A DNA stretch of 64,000 bases from Deinococcus sp. Marseille-Q6407 (GTDB lineage: Bacteria; Deinococcota; Deinococci; Deinococcales; Deinococcaceae), in NCBI RefSeq assembly GCF_946848805.1, contig NZ_CAMPFU010000003.1, positions 344,001 through 408,000 of the forward strand, in the 5' to 3' direction. Position numbers and translations under genes: made by a program. How positions within the stretch are numbered: the first letter of the stretch is position 1; each line of letters starts with the position of its first letter. Below the pieces are notes generated by a model, which was not told where the DNA came from, searched no databases, and was given only the letters and a program-made list of their open reading frames with translations. Shown in pieces: positions 18,586-31,408 of this stretch.

Positions 18586-18699
18586 TCAGCGGCGGCGACG
18601 TTCGGCCCGCACCCGCACCGGCTGGGCACGCAGCCGGGCAGCCTGCTGCACAGCAGCAGCGGCGGGAATAGCGAGCACGGCCAGCAGGATCAGAGTCAT
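18586..18699 (-). CDS. Possible 37-aa single-pass membrane peptide with Arg-rich tail
   Basis: Short frame: MTLILLAVLAIPAAAAVQQ, a hydrophobic helix or signal sequence, followed by a strongly basic end finishing ERRRR. A -10-like GATAAT lies 5 nt before the ATG, as expected for a leaderless gene, which is the main reason for listing it. It sits alone between mqnC and the cupin gene. Without homologues it could be chance. Confidence 0.35.
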   Translation of the reverse strand: MTLILLAVLAIPAAAAVQQAARLRAQPVRVRAERRRR

Positions 18700-18704
18700 G
18701 CGTC

Positions 18705-18710
18705 ATTATC
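18705..18710 (-). promoter_or_regulatory. Putative -10 box of the 37-aa ORF
   Basis: GATAAT on the minus strand, 5 nt before the ATG at 18699. Confidence 0.35.
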
Positions 18711-18769
18711 CGCAGCGCCCTGTGACGACTCTGTGTCAGAGAAGCCATACTTCGGTGCCTTCAGATTGC

Positions 18770-19138
18770 CTAAAGAGGGCCGGCGCCAAAAGACGCGGCA
18801 TCGAGGGGCGCAGCAGCAAGAGGAACAGTGCGCAGCAGCACCACTTCACCGGCCACCGGCAGTGCCTGCCAGCCGGCCGCCGCTGGCAACCGCAGGGTCT
18901 CACCCGCCCGCAGCTGCACCCACTGGCCCTGCGGCAGGTCAACGACCGCTTCGCCCGACAGGCACAGCAGCCACTCGCCGGCCGCGCCGGCCCGTTGACC
19001 GGGCAGCCGCTGCGTCAGCCGCAGCACGCTCTGGCTGAACGGCAGCTGGCTTTCGGGCAGCGTGACCCAGGAATCCGGCTGGGCGGCAGCGAGGCGGGGC
19101 AGGGGTAGGGGGGGGGGGGGGGGGGCGGGGCTGGGCAT
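18770..19138 (-). CDS. Cupin-like small protein with a homopolymeric start
   Basis: 122 aa. Residues 4-14 are a Pro-rich stretch encoded by an uninterrupted run of 18 C (G on the plus strand). The rest shows a cupin-like series of short strands: GEWLLCLSGEAVVDLPQGQWVQLRAGETLRLPAAAGWQALPVAGEVVLLRT, resembling the second cupin motif, but with few of the usual metal-binding His. TATGGT lies 8 nt before the ATG, supporting that the tract is inside the translated region. A ±1 change in the run would shift the frame. It follows the phosphotransferase gene by 51 nt. Function unknown. Confidence 0.55.
   Translation of the reverse strand: MPSPAPPPPPLPLPRLAAAQPDSWVTLPESQLPFSQSVLRLTQRLPGQRAGAAGEWLLCLSGEAVVDLPQGQWVQLRAGETLRLPAAAGWQALPVAGEVVLLRTVPLAAAPLDAASFGAGPL
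19108..19125. repeat. 18-nt G/C homopolymer inside cupin-like gene
   Basis: Eighteen consecutive G on the plus strand, directly after the start region of the minus-strand cupin gene. By far the longest mononucleotide run I see in the window. Confidence 0.85.
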
Positions 19139-19146
19139 CGGCCCCC

Positions 19147-19152
19147 ACCATA
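19147..19152 (-). promoter_or_regulatory. -10 box of cupin-like gene
   Basis: TATGGT on the minus strand, 8 nt before the ATG at 19138. Confidence 0.45.
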
Positions 19153-19189
19153 CTGCTCTCCGCCGGTCTCCCCTGGCCGGCCCCGGGGC

Positions 19190-20253
19190 TTACGCCGCTT
19201 CGGCGCGGGCCAGCGCCCGGCGAATCAGAAACGATGCCTGCTCGGCCAGAGCGGCAAAGCGGGGGTCGCGGGTCTGGCCGCGCTGATAGCGCACGAAGAT
19301 CTGCAGGGCAATTACCGCCAGCTTGAAGTCGCCCAGCAGTTCGTACCACAGCAGGCCGCTCACGTTGCGCCCGCTGCGTTCGGCGTAGAGGGCCACCAGC
19401 CCGTCGCGGTCCGGGAAACCAGGCTGCTCGGCCTGGGCACCGGGCAGGGTCCAGTAGGTGAGCAGCAGCCCCAAGTCGGCCAGCGGATCGCCCAGGGTGG
19501 TCATTTCCCAGTCCAACAGCGCCGTCACCCGGCCCGGGTCCTGGGGGTCCAGCATCAGGTTGTCCAGCTTGAAATCGTTGTGCACCAGGGTATGCGCCGA
19601 CTCGGCCGGCTGGTGCTCTAGCAGCCAGCCAATCAGCCGCTCATCGCCCAGCTCCCCCACCGGGGCCAGTGCCCCGCTGCCTTCCAGCGCCTCACGGGCG
19701 CGGCGCCAGCGGCCGGCCCAGCCTTCGATCTGCCGGCGGTTGAAGCCTTCCGGCTGTCCCAGGTCGGCCAGCCCGGCGGCCGTCAGGTCCACCGCCTGCA
19801 ACTGCACCAGCGTGTCTATCAGCGCCCGGGTCATCTGCGCGGGGGCCTCCGGCTGCCCGGCATATTCGGGCGGCAGGGCAGCGCGCATCACCACTCCCTG
19901 GCGGCGCTCCATCACGTAAAAGGGAGCACCCAGCACTTCCGGGTCCTCAATCAGCAACAGCGGGCGGGGTGCGGCCGGCAGCACGGGGGCGAGGCGCTCC
20001 AGCAGCCGGTACTCGCGGGTCATGTCGTGGGCGCCGCGCACCACCTGGCCACGTGGGGCCCGGCGCAGCACGTAAGCCTGTTCACCCGCCTGCAGCAGAT
20101 AGGTGAGGTTGGAGTAGCCGCCCGGGAACTGCTCAACCTCCAGGGCCACCCAGTCGCCGGGCAGGTCAGCCAGCAGGTCCCGCAGGCGGTCCAGCGGCAG
20201 TTTCTCACCGGAGCGGACCGGCACGGTTTCGGAACGCGCTTTGGCTGCCCCGG

Positions 20254-20257
<4 letters not shown>
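19190..20257 (-). CDS. Phosphotransferase family protein, ACAD10/11-type APH domain
   Basis: 355-aa kinase-fold protein. [10 protein letters not shown] is the nucleotide loop, VLRRAP the ATP-binding Lys/Arg strand, [15 protein letters not shown] the catalytic loop (HNDF with the Asp base) and [18 protein letters not shown] the metal-binding loop. In animals this domain is fused to an acyl-CoA dehydrogenase (ACAD10/11) and phosphorylates 4-hydroxyacyl-CoA so it can be dehydrated. Here the two are separate genes overlapping by 4 nt (ATGA), which points to the same 4-hydroxy fatty acid route. That role is inferred. Confidence 0.85.
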
Positions 20258-21557
<1,300 letters not shown>

Positions 21558-21561
<4 letters not shown>

Positions 21562-22331
21562 GCGGTCTGACCCCCGTCCACCACCAGCACCTGCCCGGTC
21601 ATGTAGGCCGAGGCCGGCGACGCCAGAAAGATGGCCGCGCCCTTGAGGTCGTTTTCGCCGCCGAAGCGGCCCAGCGGAATGGCCGCCAGGAACTCTTTCT
21701 CGTGGCGCTGCAGCAGCACCCGCGACATGTCGCTGGGGAACCAGCCGGGCGCAATGGCGTTCACGCGGATACCCTTGGGGCCCCATTTCCAGGCCAGGTT
21801 GCGGGTAAAGCTCACCACGCCGCCCTTGCTGGCGCTGTAGCCAATCACCGGAAAGTTGCTGGGCGTGCCGCGCAGCCCCGCCACCGAAGTGATGTTGATG
21901 ATGGCGCCGCTGCCCTGCTGCAGCATCACCCGGCCGGCCGCCTGCGAGCAGAGAAACACGCCGGTCAGGTTGGTGTCCACGACCTTGTTCCACTGCTCCA
22001 GCGTCATGTCCTCGACCGGAGCGGCCCAGGTGGTGCCGGCATTGTTGATCAGAATGTCCAGCCGCCCAAAGGTGTCCACGGCCGTCTGCACGGCGTTCTG
22101 CACGCTGGCCGGGTCGGTCACGTTGCAGGCTACGGCAACCGCCTGAGCACCACGTTCACGCAGCGCGGCGGCGGCGGCCTCGCAGCGTTCCAGCTTGCGG
22201 GCACACAGCACCACGCTGGCGCCCATCTCGGTGAGGGCCTCGGCCATTTGCAGGCCCAGGCCGCTGCCACCGCCAGTAATCAGGGCCACTTGGCCTTTAA
22301 GTCCGAACAGGGGATGTTCCTGAAGTTCCAT
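21558..22331 (-). CDS. Short-chain dehydrogenase/reductase (FabG-like)
   Basis: 257-aa NAD(P)-dependent Rossmann enzyme. TGGGSGLG at 19-26 binds the cofactor, NNAG at ~96-99 is structural, and the catalytic set is Ser149, Tyr165 and Lys169 (YSASK). First gene of the operon with the acyl-CoA dehydrogenase and phosphotransferase, so it likely reduces or oxidises a hydroxy/keto-acyl-CoA intermediate. Unlike most genes here it has a clear Shine-Dalgarno, GGAGGA 7-8 nt before the ATG, which fixes the start. Confidence 0.9.
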
Positions 22332-22345
22332 ATGTGAGTCCTCCC

Positions 22346-22366
22346 GCCTCTCCTTACCAGAGAGGC
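22346..22366. promoter_or_regulatory. Inverted repeat before the SDR operon, possible TetR operator
   Basis: GCCTCTC-N7-GAGAGGC, perfect 7-bp arms, 15 nt upstream of the SDR start and 100 nt downstream of the tetR stop. Size and place suit an operator; an RNA hairpin in the leader is the alternative. Confidence 0.4.
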
Positions 22367-22469
22367 GCAAAACAGTGTCTATCAGCGGGTAGAACCCCAT
22401 TATGCGTGCAGAAACTCGCGTTTGGGGGCACCAGGGACGGGAGAAAGGCCCCGGGGCACTCGCAAAACT

Positions 22470-23090
22470 TCAGTTTTCCAGCAGGCTTTCCAAGTAGGCC
22501 ACCAGCGCCGCCCGCACCTCGCCGCGCACCACTGGGTCAGCAGCGCCAGAGGTATTGCGCAGAAAATACAGCCCGTTGGCCAGGTGAATAATCACGTTGA
22601 CGGCGGCGTAACGGCGCTCGGCAGAGAGAGAGGGGGCACGCAGGCTCAGCAGGGCTTCCAGCTCCTGCGCGGTGGAGCGGCGCAGGTCCAGCGACCCCGC
22701 CACCCCTGAACTGCTGAAAATCAGCACCGCCAGCAGGCCCGGCGGCTGGGAGTTGAGCCGGGCATGGGTGTCCAGCACGGCGTCTACCATCTCGCCGGCG
22801 CTGGCCCCGCGCACCTGCTGCAGCGCCCCGCCCAGTTCCAGGCGCAGTCGCTCGGTCCATTCCAGTTGCAGCGCGGCCAGCAGCGCCGCCTTGCCGGGGA
22901 AAAATTGGTAAAGAGAGCCCGGCGACACCCCCGCCCGCGCCGCGATGCTGTTGGTGGTGGCCTGTTCGGTGCCCACGGCGGCGAATTCCTTGGCCGCCGC
23001 CGCCAGAATGCGGGCCACCATCTGACGGCTGCGGGCCTGCTTGGGCTCGCGCCGGGGCCGCAGCTGAGGCGGCACCGGGCGTTCACCCAT
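22470..23090 (-). CDS. TetR family transcriptional regulator
   Basis: 206 aa. The N-terminal HTH is complete: ARSRQMVARILAAAAKEFAAVG...TTNSIAARAGVSPGSLYQFFPGKAALLAAL. The C-terminal ligand domain is unlike named subfamilies I know. It lies immediately upstream of, and in the same direction as, the SDR/acyl-CoA dehydrogenase operon, and an inverted repeat sits between them, so it probably represses that operon and responds to an acyl-CoA-type ligand. No clear -10 box precedes the ATG. Confidence 0.9.
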   Translation of the reverse strand: MGERPVPPQLRPRREPKQARSRQMVARILAAAAKEFAAVGTEQATTNSIAARAGVSPGSLYQFFPGKAALLAALQLEWTERLRLELGGALQQVRGASAGEMVDAVLDTHARLNSQPPGLLAVLIFSSSGVAGSLDLRRSTAQELEALLSLRAPSLSAERRYAAVNVIIHLANGLYFLRNTSGAADPVVRGEVRAALVAYLESLLEN

Positions 23091-23211
23091 GGCTGCCCAG
23101 CCCGGCAGCGGCCGGCAGGGAAGGTCGGCAGCTTCCGAACCCTTCCCTCCCCTCAGCTTCCAGCTCCGCTTCGCTGATAGGCAGCACCAACGCCTGGATA
23201 TTGAGCGCCAT
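23083..23211 (-). CDS. Possible 42-aa ORF overlapping the tetR start
   Basis: Frame MALNIQALVLPISEAELEAE... fills the gap between topA and tetR and ends 8 nt inside tetR, an arrangement suited to translational coupling. AAAGG lies 9 nt before its ATG. I recognise no homologue; it may be a gene remnant or chance. Confidence 0.2.
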   Translation of the reverse strand: MALNIQALVLPISEAELEAEGREGFGSCRPSLPAAAGLGSHG

Positions 23212-23230
23212 GCCCCGCAACCTTTCCGCC

Positions 23231-26149
<2,919 letters not shown>

Positions 26150-26315
26150 GAAAATTGGTTCTCCCTTGCCCCCTTGGCGGCGACTTGCTGTGAGATGTGC
26201 TCCAGGCAGGCTGATCTGGCTAGGAGGCTATCACGCCCCTCCGGTGACACATGCCGCCGGCGCACCTTCTGGGCCCTAGAGCACAGAAGCAGCCGCCAGC
26301 GCGGAGATTTTGGCC

Positions 26316-26321
26316 TATGCT
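26316..26321 (+). promoter_or_regulatory. -10 box of ydcF-like gene
   Basis: TATGCT, 7 nt before the ATG at 26329; it argues against starting at 26317 or earlier. Confidence 0.5.
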
Positions 26322-26328
26322 GGGCGCC

Positions 26329-26925
26329 ATGTTCGGCCGCTTTCTCCGTGGACTCGCCCTGCTGGCCCTGGCAGTGGCCGCTTTTTTTCTCTGGCCGCTG
26401 CGGGTGCCCGAGGAGCGGCCCCACCCCACGCTGGTGGTGCTGGGCGCGGCGCAGTACGCGGGGCGACCCAGCCCAGCCTTTCAGGTGAGGCTGGACCACG
26501 CGCTGGAGCTCTACCGGGCCGGCGGTATTCACACCATTGTGGTGACCGGCGGCCGCCAGGAGGGCGACCCCTACACCGAAGGCGGCGTGGGCGTCAGCTA
26601 CCTGAAACATAAGGGGGTGCCGGCCCGGGCGCTCCGGGCCGAAGAACGCAGCCGCACCACTGCCCAGAACCTCAACTACGCGGCCCGGCTGCTGCCGCCG
26701 CACGCCGCCATCACGGTGGTGACCGACTATGTTCATGCGCCGCGCGCCCTGGCGATGGCCCGCGACATGGGCTTTACCGCCAATGCCAACCCCAGCCCAC
26801 TGTGGCCCAGCGCCAGCCTGCGTTACCGCCTGCGCGAGCGCCTGGCCTGGGCCGCCTACCTGCTGCTGGATTACGAGGGCCTGCGCGAGGAAAACCAGCG
26901 CCTGAGCCAGCGGCCACCCGGCTGA
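26329..26925 (+). CDS. YdcF/DUF218 family membrane-anchored protein
   Basis: 198 aa. A single N-terminal membrane anchor (FGRFLRGLALLALAVAAFFLW) precedes the DUF218 domain: LVVLGAAQYAGRPSPAFQVRLDHALELYRAGG, IVVTGGRQEGDPYTEGGVGVSYL, AEERSRTTAQNLNYA and VVTDYVHAPRALAMARDMGF. These are the conserved nucleotide-like binding loops of the family, which includes SanA/ElyC envelope proteins. Orientation would place the domain outside the membrane. Followed after 100 nt by the channel gene. Confidence 0.88.
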   Translation: MFGRFLRGLALLALAVAAFFLWPLRVPEERPHPTLVVLGAAQYAGRPSPAFQVRLDHALELYRAGGIHTIVVTGGRQEGDPYTEGGVGVSYLKHKGVPARALRAEERSRTTAQNLNYAARLLPPHAAITVVTDYVHAPRALAMARDMGFTANANPSPLWPSASLRYRLRERLAWAAYLLLDYEGLREENQRLSQRPPG

Positions 26926-27028
26926 ACCGGGAAGCAACCATAAAGGATGAGCCAGCGGACAGCAGCGCATCTGTCCGGCACACTAAATCCATGCCGCTTG
27001 CCCCCGCCCACTGCCCCGGAGCCCGCCT

Positions 27029-28054
27029 GTGACCCTGCAAGCGGTGCAGCCTTGGCTGTGGCTGCCGGGTGTGCTGCTGATCGGGTTCGTGCTGGACGAT
27101 GTGCTGACCACCAGCCTGCAGGGCGGCGAGGGCCGGCTGACCGCCTGGACCCACCGGGCTGCGTATGCGCCGCTGCGGCTGCTCTACCGCCTCAGCGGAG
27201 ACCGGCGGGTGCTGGACTGGTCCGGCTCGGCGCTGGTGCTGGTCAGTTACCTGATGTGGTGCCTGCTGACCTGGGTGGGCTGGACCCTGATTTTCTGGTC
27301 CCAGCCGGACTGGCTGCTGTGGGCCGACAGTGGCCGGGCGCCCGGTCTGGCCGACGTGGCCTACTACACCGGCTATACCCTGACCACCCTGGGCTACGGA
27401 GACCTGCTGGCCCAGACTCCGGCGGCGCGGCTGTTCAGCACGCTGGAATCGCTCAACGGTTTTTTTATCCTGACATTTACCATCACCTTTTTAGCGCCGC
27501 TGGCCGACCTGCACAGTCACCGCCGGGCGCTGGCGCTGCGGGTGTACCGCTGGGGGCCGGGGCCACATGCGCTGGTGCTGCGGGCGCTGCGGCAGCATCC
27601 CGACGGGGCCGGCGGCCTGCTCAACGAGCTGGAACCGGCGCTGATTCAGCTGGAAACCAAACATCACACCGCCATGTACCTGCACCGCCTGCACGACAGC
27701 CACACCGAGCTGGACCTCAACTACGCCCTGCCGGCGTTGGGCGACGCCCTGTTGCTGCTACAGGCCGTGAAAGACCCGCCCCCACCTGGCAATCTGCCGG
27801 CACTTTACGAGACGCTGAGCGGCCTGAACTGGTCTTACCATCTGGTGCAGCCGCGCGGCACCCAGCCGCTCCCACCGCTGAGCCTGGAGCCTTTGCGCGA
27901 GGCCGGTCTGGACGTGATCAGTGACCAGGAGTTTGAGGAAGTGCTGGCACGCGAAAGCACCTTCCGGCGCGGCCTGTACGACATGGCCGAGCGGGCCGGC
28001 TACGACCTGAGCGAGGTGGTCCATCCCAGGCCCAAGCGCCACACGGCTGCCTAG
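27029..28054 (+). CDS. Two-pore-domain-type K+ channel-like protein
   Basis: 341 aa. Hydrophobic segments at the N-terminus (WLPGVLLIGFVLDDVLTT) and around residues 68-92 are followed by the pore loop with the selectivity filter TTLGYGD and an inner helix (SLNGFFILTFTITFLAPL). The C-terminal ~180 aa are cytoplasmic, alpha-helical and not a recognisable RCK/TrkA-N domain, so gating must differ from MthK-type channels. GTG start at 27029; no clear -10 or ribosome binding site decides it. Confidence 0.85.
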   Translation: MTLQAVQPWLWLPGVLLIGFVLDDVLTTSLQGGEGRLTAWTHRAAYAPLRLLYRLSGDRRVLDWSGSALVLVSYLMWCLLTWVGWTLIFWSQPDWLLWADSGRAPGLADVAYYTGYTLTTLGYGDLLAQTPAARLFSTLESLNGFFILTFTITFLAPLADLHSHRRALALRVYRWGPGPHALVLRALRQHPDGAGGLLNELEPALIQLETKHHTAMYLHRLHDSHTELDLNYALPALGDALLLLQAVKDPPPPGNLPALYETLSGLNWSYHLVQPRGTQPLPPLSLEPLREAGLDVISDQEFEEVLARESTFRRGLYDMAERAGYDLSEVVHPRPKRHTAA

Positions 28055-28071
28055 CTGCAGCGACCAGCGGC

Positions 28072-28117
28072 CAGCCAGCGGGGAGCCGGGCACACCGCTG
28101 CAGCTCCCCGCTGGCTG
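28072..28117. terminator. Inverted repeat between channel gene and murJ
   Basis: Perfect 15-bp arms CAGCCAGCGGGGAGC (28072-28086) and complement (28103-28117) between convergent stops. No T run, but position suggests a shared terminator. Confidence 0.7.
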
Positions 28118-28127
28118 CTCCCTGGAT

Positions 28128-29819
28128 TCAGCCGCGCCGGAAGCGCCGCAGCACGCCGTCCACTTCGGGCAGCCGCAACAACAGGGCGCCGGCCAAGTAA
28201 GCGACCAGACCCAGGCCACCGGCCACCGCCAGCGTCACCAAGCTGGGCAGCAGTGGCCCCGGCACCGGCAGAAAGCGGGCAATGATCCAGGCCAGGGCGC
28301 CGGCCAGCACCGCCAGCGGCAGCACCCGGCTCAGGTGGCTCATCAGCGAATCCAGTGGCAGCGGCACGGCGCGACGGTAGAGGTACAGCAGCGCGGCCGT
28401 CATCAGCACCCCGCTGACGGCAGTGCTGACTCCGAACCCCCAGAACCCGATCAAGGGCACCAAGGCGTTGTACAGCACCACTTCCAGCACAAAGCCGGTG
28501 GCGCTGACCACCACCGCGTCGCGGGTGCGCTCGCGGGCGTAAAAGGTGCGCAGCAAAATGGTGACCAGCGCCCAGGGCACCAGCGCCAGCGCCCAGCCGG
28601 CCAGAATGCCAGAGGTGGCCGCCAGCCGGGTTTCAGGTACTGCGCCGGTCAGGTTGAAGATGCTGGCGGCGTAGGGGGCCAGCGCCACCAGCAGCGCGCT
28701 GACCGGGGCCGCCATAAAGGTGGTGGAGCGCATCGCCTGCAGGGTCAGCGCCCGGAAGGAAGTCCAGTTCTCCTCGGCCGCCAGCTGCGAGAAACGCGGA
28801 AACAGCGCCAGCGCCGGCGACACCACGAACAGCCCGTTCGCCATGGTGAACAGGGCCTCGGCGTTGGTGTAGCCAGCCTGGGTGCCGGCCGGGAACAGCT
28901 GCGCGTTGCTGAGCAGGCGCGAGACATAGATGTTCAGAATCTGCCGGGTGCCGGCGGTCAGGGTAAAGGGCGCCATCTGCCGCAGCACCCGCCCCAGCGC
29001 CGGGTGTCCCACCAGGGCCGGGCGCGGCAGCAGCCCGAAGCGGTTGAGGGCCGGCAGCTGCACCACCAGCTGTGCCAATCCGCCGATCAGCCAACCCACC
29101 GCCAGCCAGGTGGCCTGCTGCGGCAACAGCACCAGCGCGATAATGCTAGCAATATTAAAAGCCACCGGCGCAAAACTGCTTTCCTTGAAGTGTTCGTCGG
29201 CGTTCAGCAGGCCCATCGCCACGCTGGAAAGGCTGATCAGCATCAGGAACGGCATCACCAGCCGGGTCATGTACAGGGTCAGCACCGGGTCCACATTGGA
29301 GTTCTTGGCCAGCAGCAGGTCCACCACCCAGGGCGCGCCCAGCACGCCCAGGGCGGTCAGCAGCAGGTTCACGGCGATCATTACGCCGCTGAAGGCCTGG
29401 GCCAGCCGGCGGCGCTCCACGGTGCTGAGCGACTTGTACACCGGAATAAACGAGTTGACCAGTGCGCCCTCGGCCAGCAGCTCGCGCAGCAGGTTGGGCA
29501 CCTTGACCGCCATGGTAAAAGCGTCCATGGTGGTGTTGTCGAACAGGTTGATGATCTGCTGGCGCAGCACGCCCGAAAGCCGCGAGCCCAGCGTGCCGGC
29601 CATCACGATCAGGGTGTTCTGCCGCACCGATTTGGGGCCGCCGCTATCGCTGGCGCCTCCCGCCGCCTTCTGCGCCCGCCCGCGGCGTCCCCGGCGGGGC
29701 GGCTGGGTGCCTCTGGAAGGCTCGGGGGTGATGGCTTCGCGGGCGTCGGGCTGTCCGGTTTCGGAAACCGGCCGGTCAGGGCCGGCAGAATCTGGCGCAT
29801 GGGGCTTTGGGGCGCTCAC
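28128..29819 (-). CDS. murJ: Lipid II flippase MurJ
   Basis: Polytopic membrane protein moving lipid II across the membrane for peptidoglycan synthesis. An unusual ~65-aa hydrophilic, Pro/Arg-rich N-terminus precedes the core, which begins SVRQNTLIVMAGTLGSRLSGVLRQQIIN, the MurJ signature; PNLLRELLAEGALVNSFIPVY and the 14 hydrophobic segments follow. 563 aa including the extension. Start GTG 29819 is supported by TACAGT 7 nt upstream; without that box, a shorter start would have been preferred. Confidence 0.93.
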   Translation of the reverse strand: MSAPKPHAPDSAGPDRPVSETGQPDAREAITPEPSRGTQPPRRGRRGRAQKAAGGASDSGGPKSVRQNTLIVMAGTLGSRLSGVLRQQIINLFDNTTMDAFTMAVKVPNLLRELLAEGALVNSFIPVYKSLSTVERRRLAQAFSGVMIAVNLLLTALGVLGAPWVVDLLLAKNSNVDPVLTLYMTRLVMPFLMLISLSSVAMGLLNADEHFKESSFAPVAFNIASIIALVLLPQQATWLAVGWLIGGLAQLVVQLPALNRFGLLPRPALVGHPALGRVLRQMAPFTLTAGTRQILNIYVSRLLSNAQLFPAGTQAGYTNAEALFTMANGLFVVSPALALFPRFSQLAAEENWTSFRALTLQAMRSTTFMAAPVSALLVALAPYAASIFNLTGAVPETRLAATSGILAGWALALVPWALVTILLRTFYARERTRDAVVVSATGFVLEVVLYNALVPLIGFWGFGVSTAVSGVLMTAALLYLYRRAVPLPLDSLMSHLSRVLPLAVLAGALAWIIARFLPVPGPLLPSLVTLAVAGGLGLVAYLAGALLLRLPEVDGVLRRFRRG

Positions 29820-29826
29820 GTGTGCA

Positions 29827-29832
29827 ACTGTA
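29827..29832 (-). promoter_or_regulatory. -10 box of murJ promoter
   Basis: TACAGT on the minus strand, 7 nt before the GTG at 29819; supports the long N-terminus. Confidence 0.5.
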
Positions 29833-29932
29833 CCGCACCCGGCGGCGGGCAGGGTTCCGGGGCCCGCCCGGAGACACCTCTTGGATGCGGCCCGTCAGGG
29901 CTATAAGGGTTCCTCTGCTCCAAAACTAGAAA

Positions 29933-29966
29933 CCGGCGCCGCCTCCTCAGCAGGAAGCGGCGCCGG
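29933..29966 (-). terminator. Terminator after nupC
   Basis: Perfect 10-bp arms CCGGCGCCGC/GCGGCGCCGG; on the minus strand it is followed by GGTTTCTAGTTTT. Confidence 0.8.
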
Positions 29967-29995
29967 AATGTCCCGGAGCTGATAGGTTCAGCTGA

Positions 29996-31354
29996 TTACT
30001 GGGCGCCAGTCAGTGCCACCAGCATGCCGGCGATGGTGCCGCTCATCATGTTGGCCAGCACGCCGGCCGCAATGGCCCGCAGGCCCAGCTGCGCGATGTC
30101 GGGCCGGCGGGAGGGGGCCATGCCGCCCAGGCCGCCCAGCAGGATGCCCAGCGAGCTGAGGTTGGCAAAGCCGCACAGCGCGAAGGTCACGATGGCTTCC
30201 ATCTTGGGCGAGATGCCGCCTTCCTTGAGGGCCTTGGCAAAGTCCACAAAGGCCACGAACTCGTTGGTGACCAGCTTCTGGCCCAGGAAGCTGCCGGCCT
30301 GCACCGCTTCGGACCAGGGCACCCCGATCAAGAGGGCGAAGGGCGAGAACAGCCAGCCCAGAATCAGCTGAATGGTCAGGCCCTGATACCCGAACAGCCC
30401 GCCGATGCCGCCCAGAATCAGGTTCAGCAGCGCGATCAGGCCGATAAAGGCCAGCAGCATGGCGCCCACGTTCAGCGCCAGCGACAGCCCTTCCGAGGCG
30501 CCACGGGCGGCAGCGTCGATCACGTTGGTGTCGCCGTCCTGAGCTACGTTGCGGTCGTTGGGGGTGGCGTCGGCGCCCATGCCTTCCACCTCGCGGCCGG
30601 TGCCGGCAGGCGGCTGCTCCACGGTCACGGCGCCTTCTGGGGTCACGGCGGCGACGGCGGTGTGGCCGCTGTAGTCCTGGGTCTTTTCGGTTTCAGGGAA
30701 CAGCAATTTGGCCATCAGCAGCCCGGCGGGGGCCGCCATGAAAGACGCGGCGATCAGGTAATCCAGGCGCACGCCCAGGCCGGCGTATCCGGCCAAGGTA
30801 CTGCCCGCCACGCTGGCGAGGCCGCCCACCATCACCGCGAACAGCTCCGAGCGGGTCATGCCGGCCAGGTAAGGCTTGACCACCAGCGGCGCTTCGGTCT
30901 GGCCCACGAAGATGTTGGCGGTGGCCGAGAGGCTCTCACCCTCGCTGGTGCCCAGCAGCCGGCTCAGGGCGCCGCCCAGCAGCCGGATAACCCACTGCAT
31001 GATGCCCAGGTAATACAGCACCGCGATCAGGGAGCTGAAGAAGATAATGATCGGCAGCACGTTGAAAGCGAAAATAAAGCCCACGCTGTCGGAGGCGGCG
31101 CCGTTGGTCAGGTTGCCGAACAGGAAGTTGATGCCTTCGTAGGCATTGCCGATGATCTTCTGCACGCCGTCGGAAATCCACTGCAGCGCCTGCTTGCCGG
31201 GTGCCCAGAACAGCACCATAAAGGCCAGCAGAAACTGAATAGCGAGTGCGCCCAGCACGGTGCGCCAGTTGATGGCACGGCGGTTGGCCGACAGCAGCCA
31301 GCCGATAGCCAGGAGGCCCACGATGCCCCCTATACCCCAGAGAATGTCGTTCAT
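29996..31354 (-). CDS. nupC: Concentrative nucleoside transporter (NupC/CNT family)
   Basis: 452-aa ion-coupled nucleoside importer. Start [19 protein letters not shown]; the gate domain [69 protein letters not shown] (substrate-binding) and the C-terminal [21 protein letters not shown] plus [14 protein letters not shown] are typical. A ~60-aa hydrophilic insert (around [11 protein letters not shown]... to ...[14 protein letters not shown]) splits the helices, as in many CNTs. TAAGCT lies 8 nt before the ATG, so it can be transcribed independently of mqnA 54 nt upstream. Confidence 0.93.
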   Translation of the reverse strand: MNDILWGIGGIVGLLAIGWLLSANRRAINWRTVLGALAIQFLLAFMVLFWAPGKQALQWISDGVQKIIGNAYEGINFLFGNLTNGAASDSVGFIFAFNVLPIIIFFSSLIAVLYYLGIMQWVIRLLGGALSRLLGTSEGESLSATANIFVGQTEAPLVVKPYLAGMTRSELFAVMVGGLASVAGSTLAGYAGLGVRLDYLIAASFMAAPAGLLMAKLLFPETEKTQDYSGHTAVAAVTPEGAVTVEQPPAGTGREVEGMGADATPNDRNVAQDGDTNVIDAAARGASEGLSLALNVGAMLLAFIGLIALLNLILGGIGGLFGYQGLTIQLILGWLFSPFALLIGVPWSEAVQAGSFLGQKLVTNEFVAFVDFAKALKEGGISPKMEAIVTFALCGFANLSSLGILLGGLGGMAPSRRPDIAQLGLRAIAAGVLANMMSGTIAGMLVALTGAQ

Positions 31355-31362
31355 GTCACCCA

Positions 31363-31368
31363 AGCTTA
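31363..31368 (-). promoter_or_regulatory. -10 box of nupC promoter
   Basis: TAAGCT on the minus strand, 8 nt before the ATG at 31354. Confidence 0.45.
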
Positions 31369-31408
31369 CGGGAAACTTGAACTGGGTTAAATATTCAGCA
31401 CACAATTA

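Noticed and set aside
21562..21993. 144-residue upstream extension of the acyl-CoA dehydrogenase frame
   Set aside because: It overlaps the SDR gene in another frame and reads as low-complexity Arg/Gly/His; the ATGA junction gives a better start.
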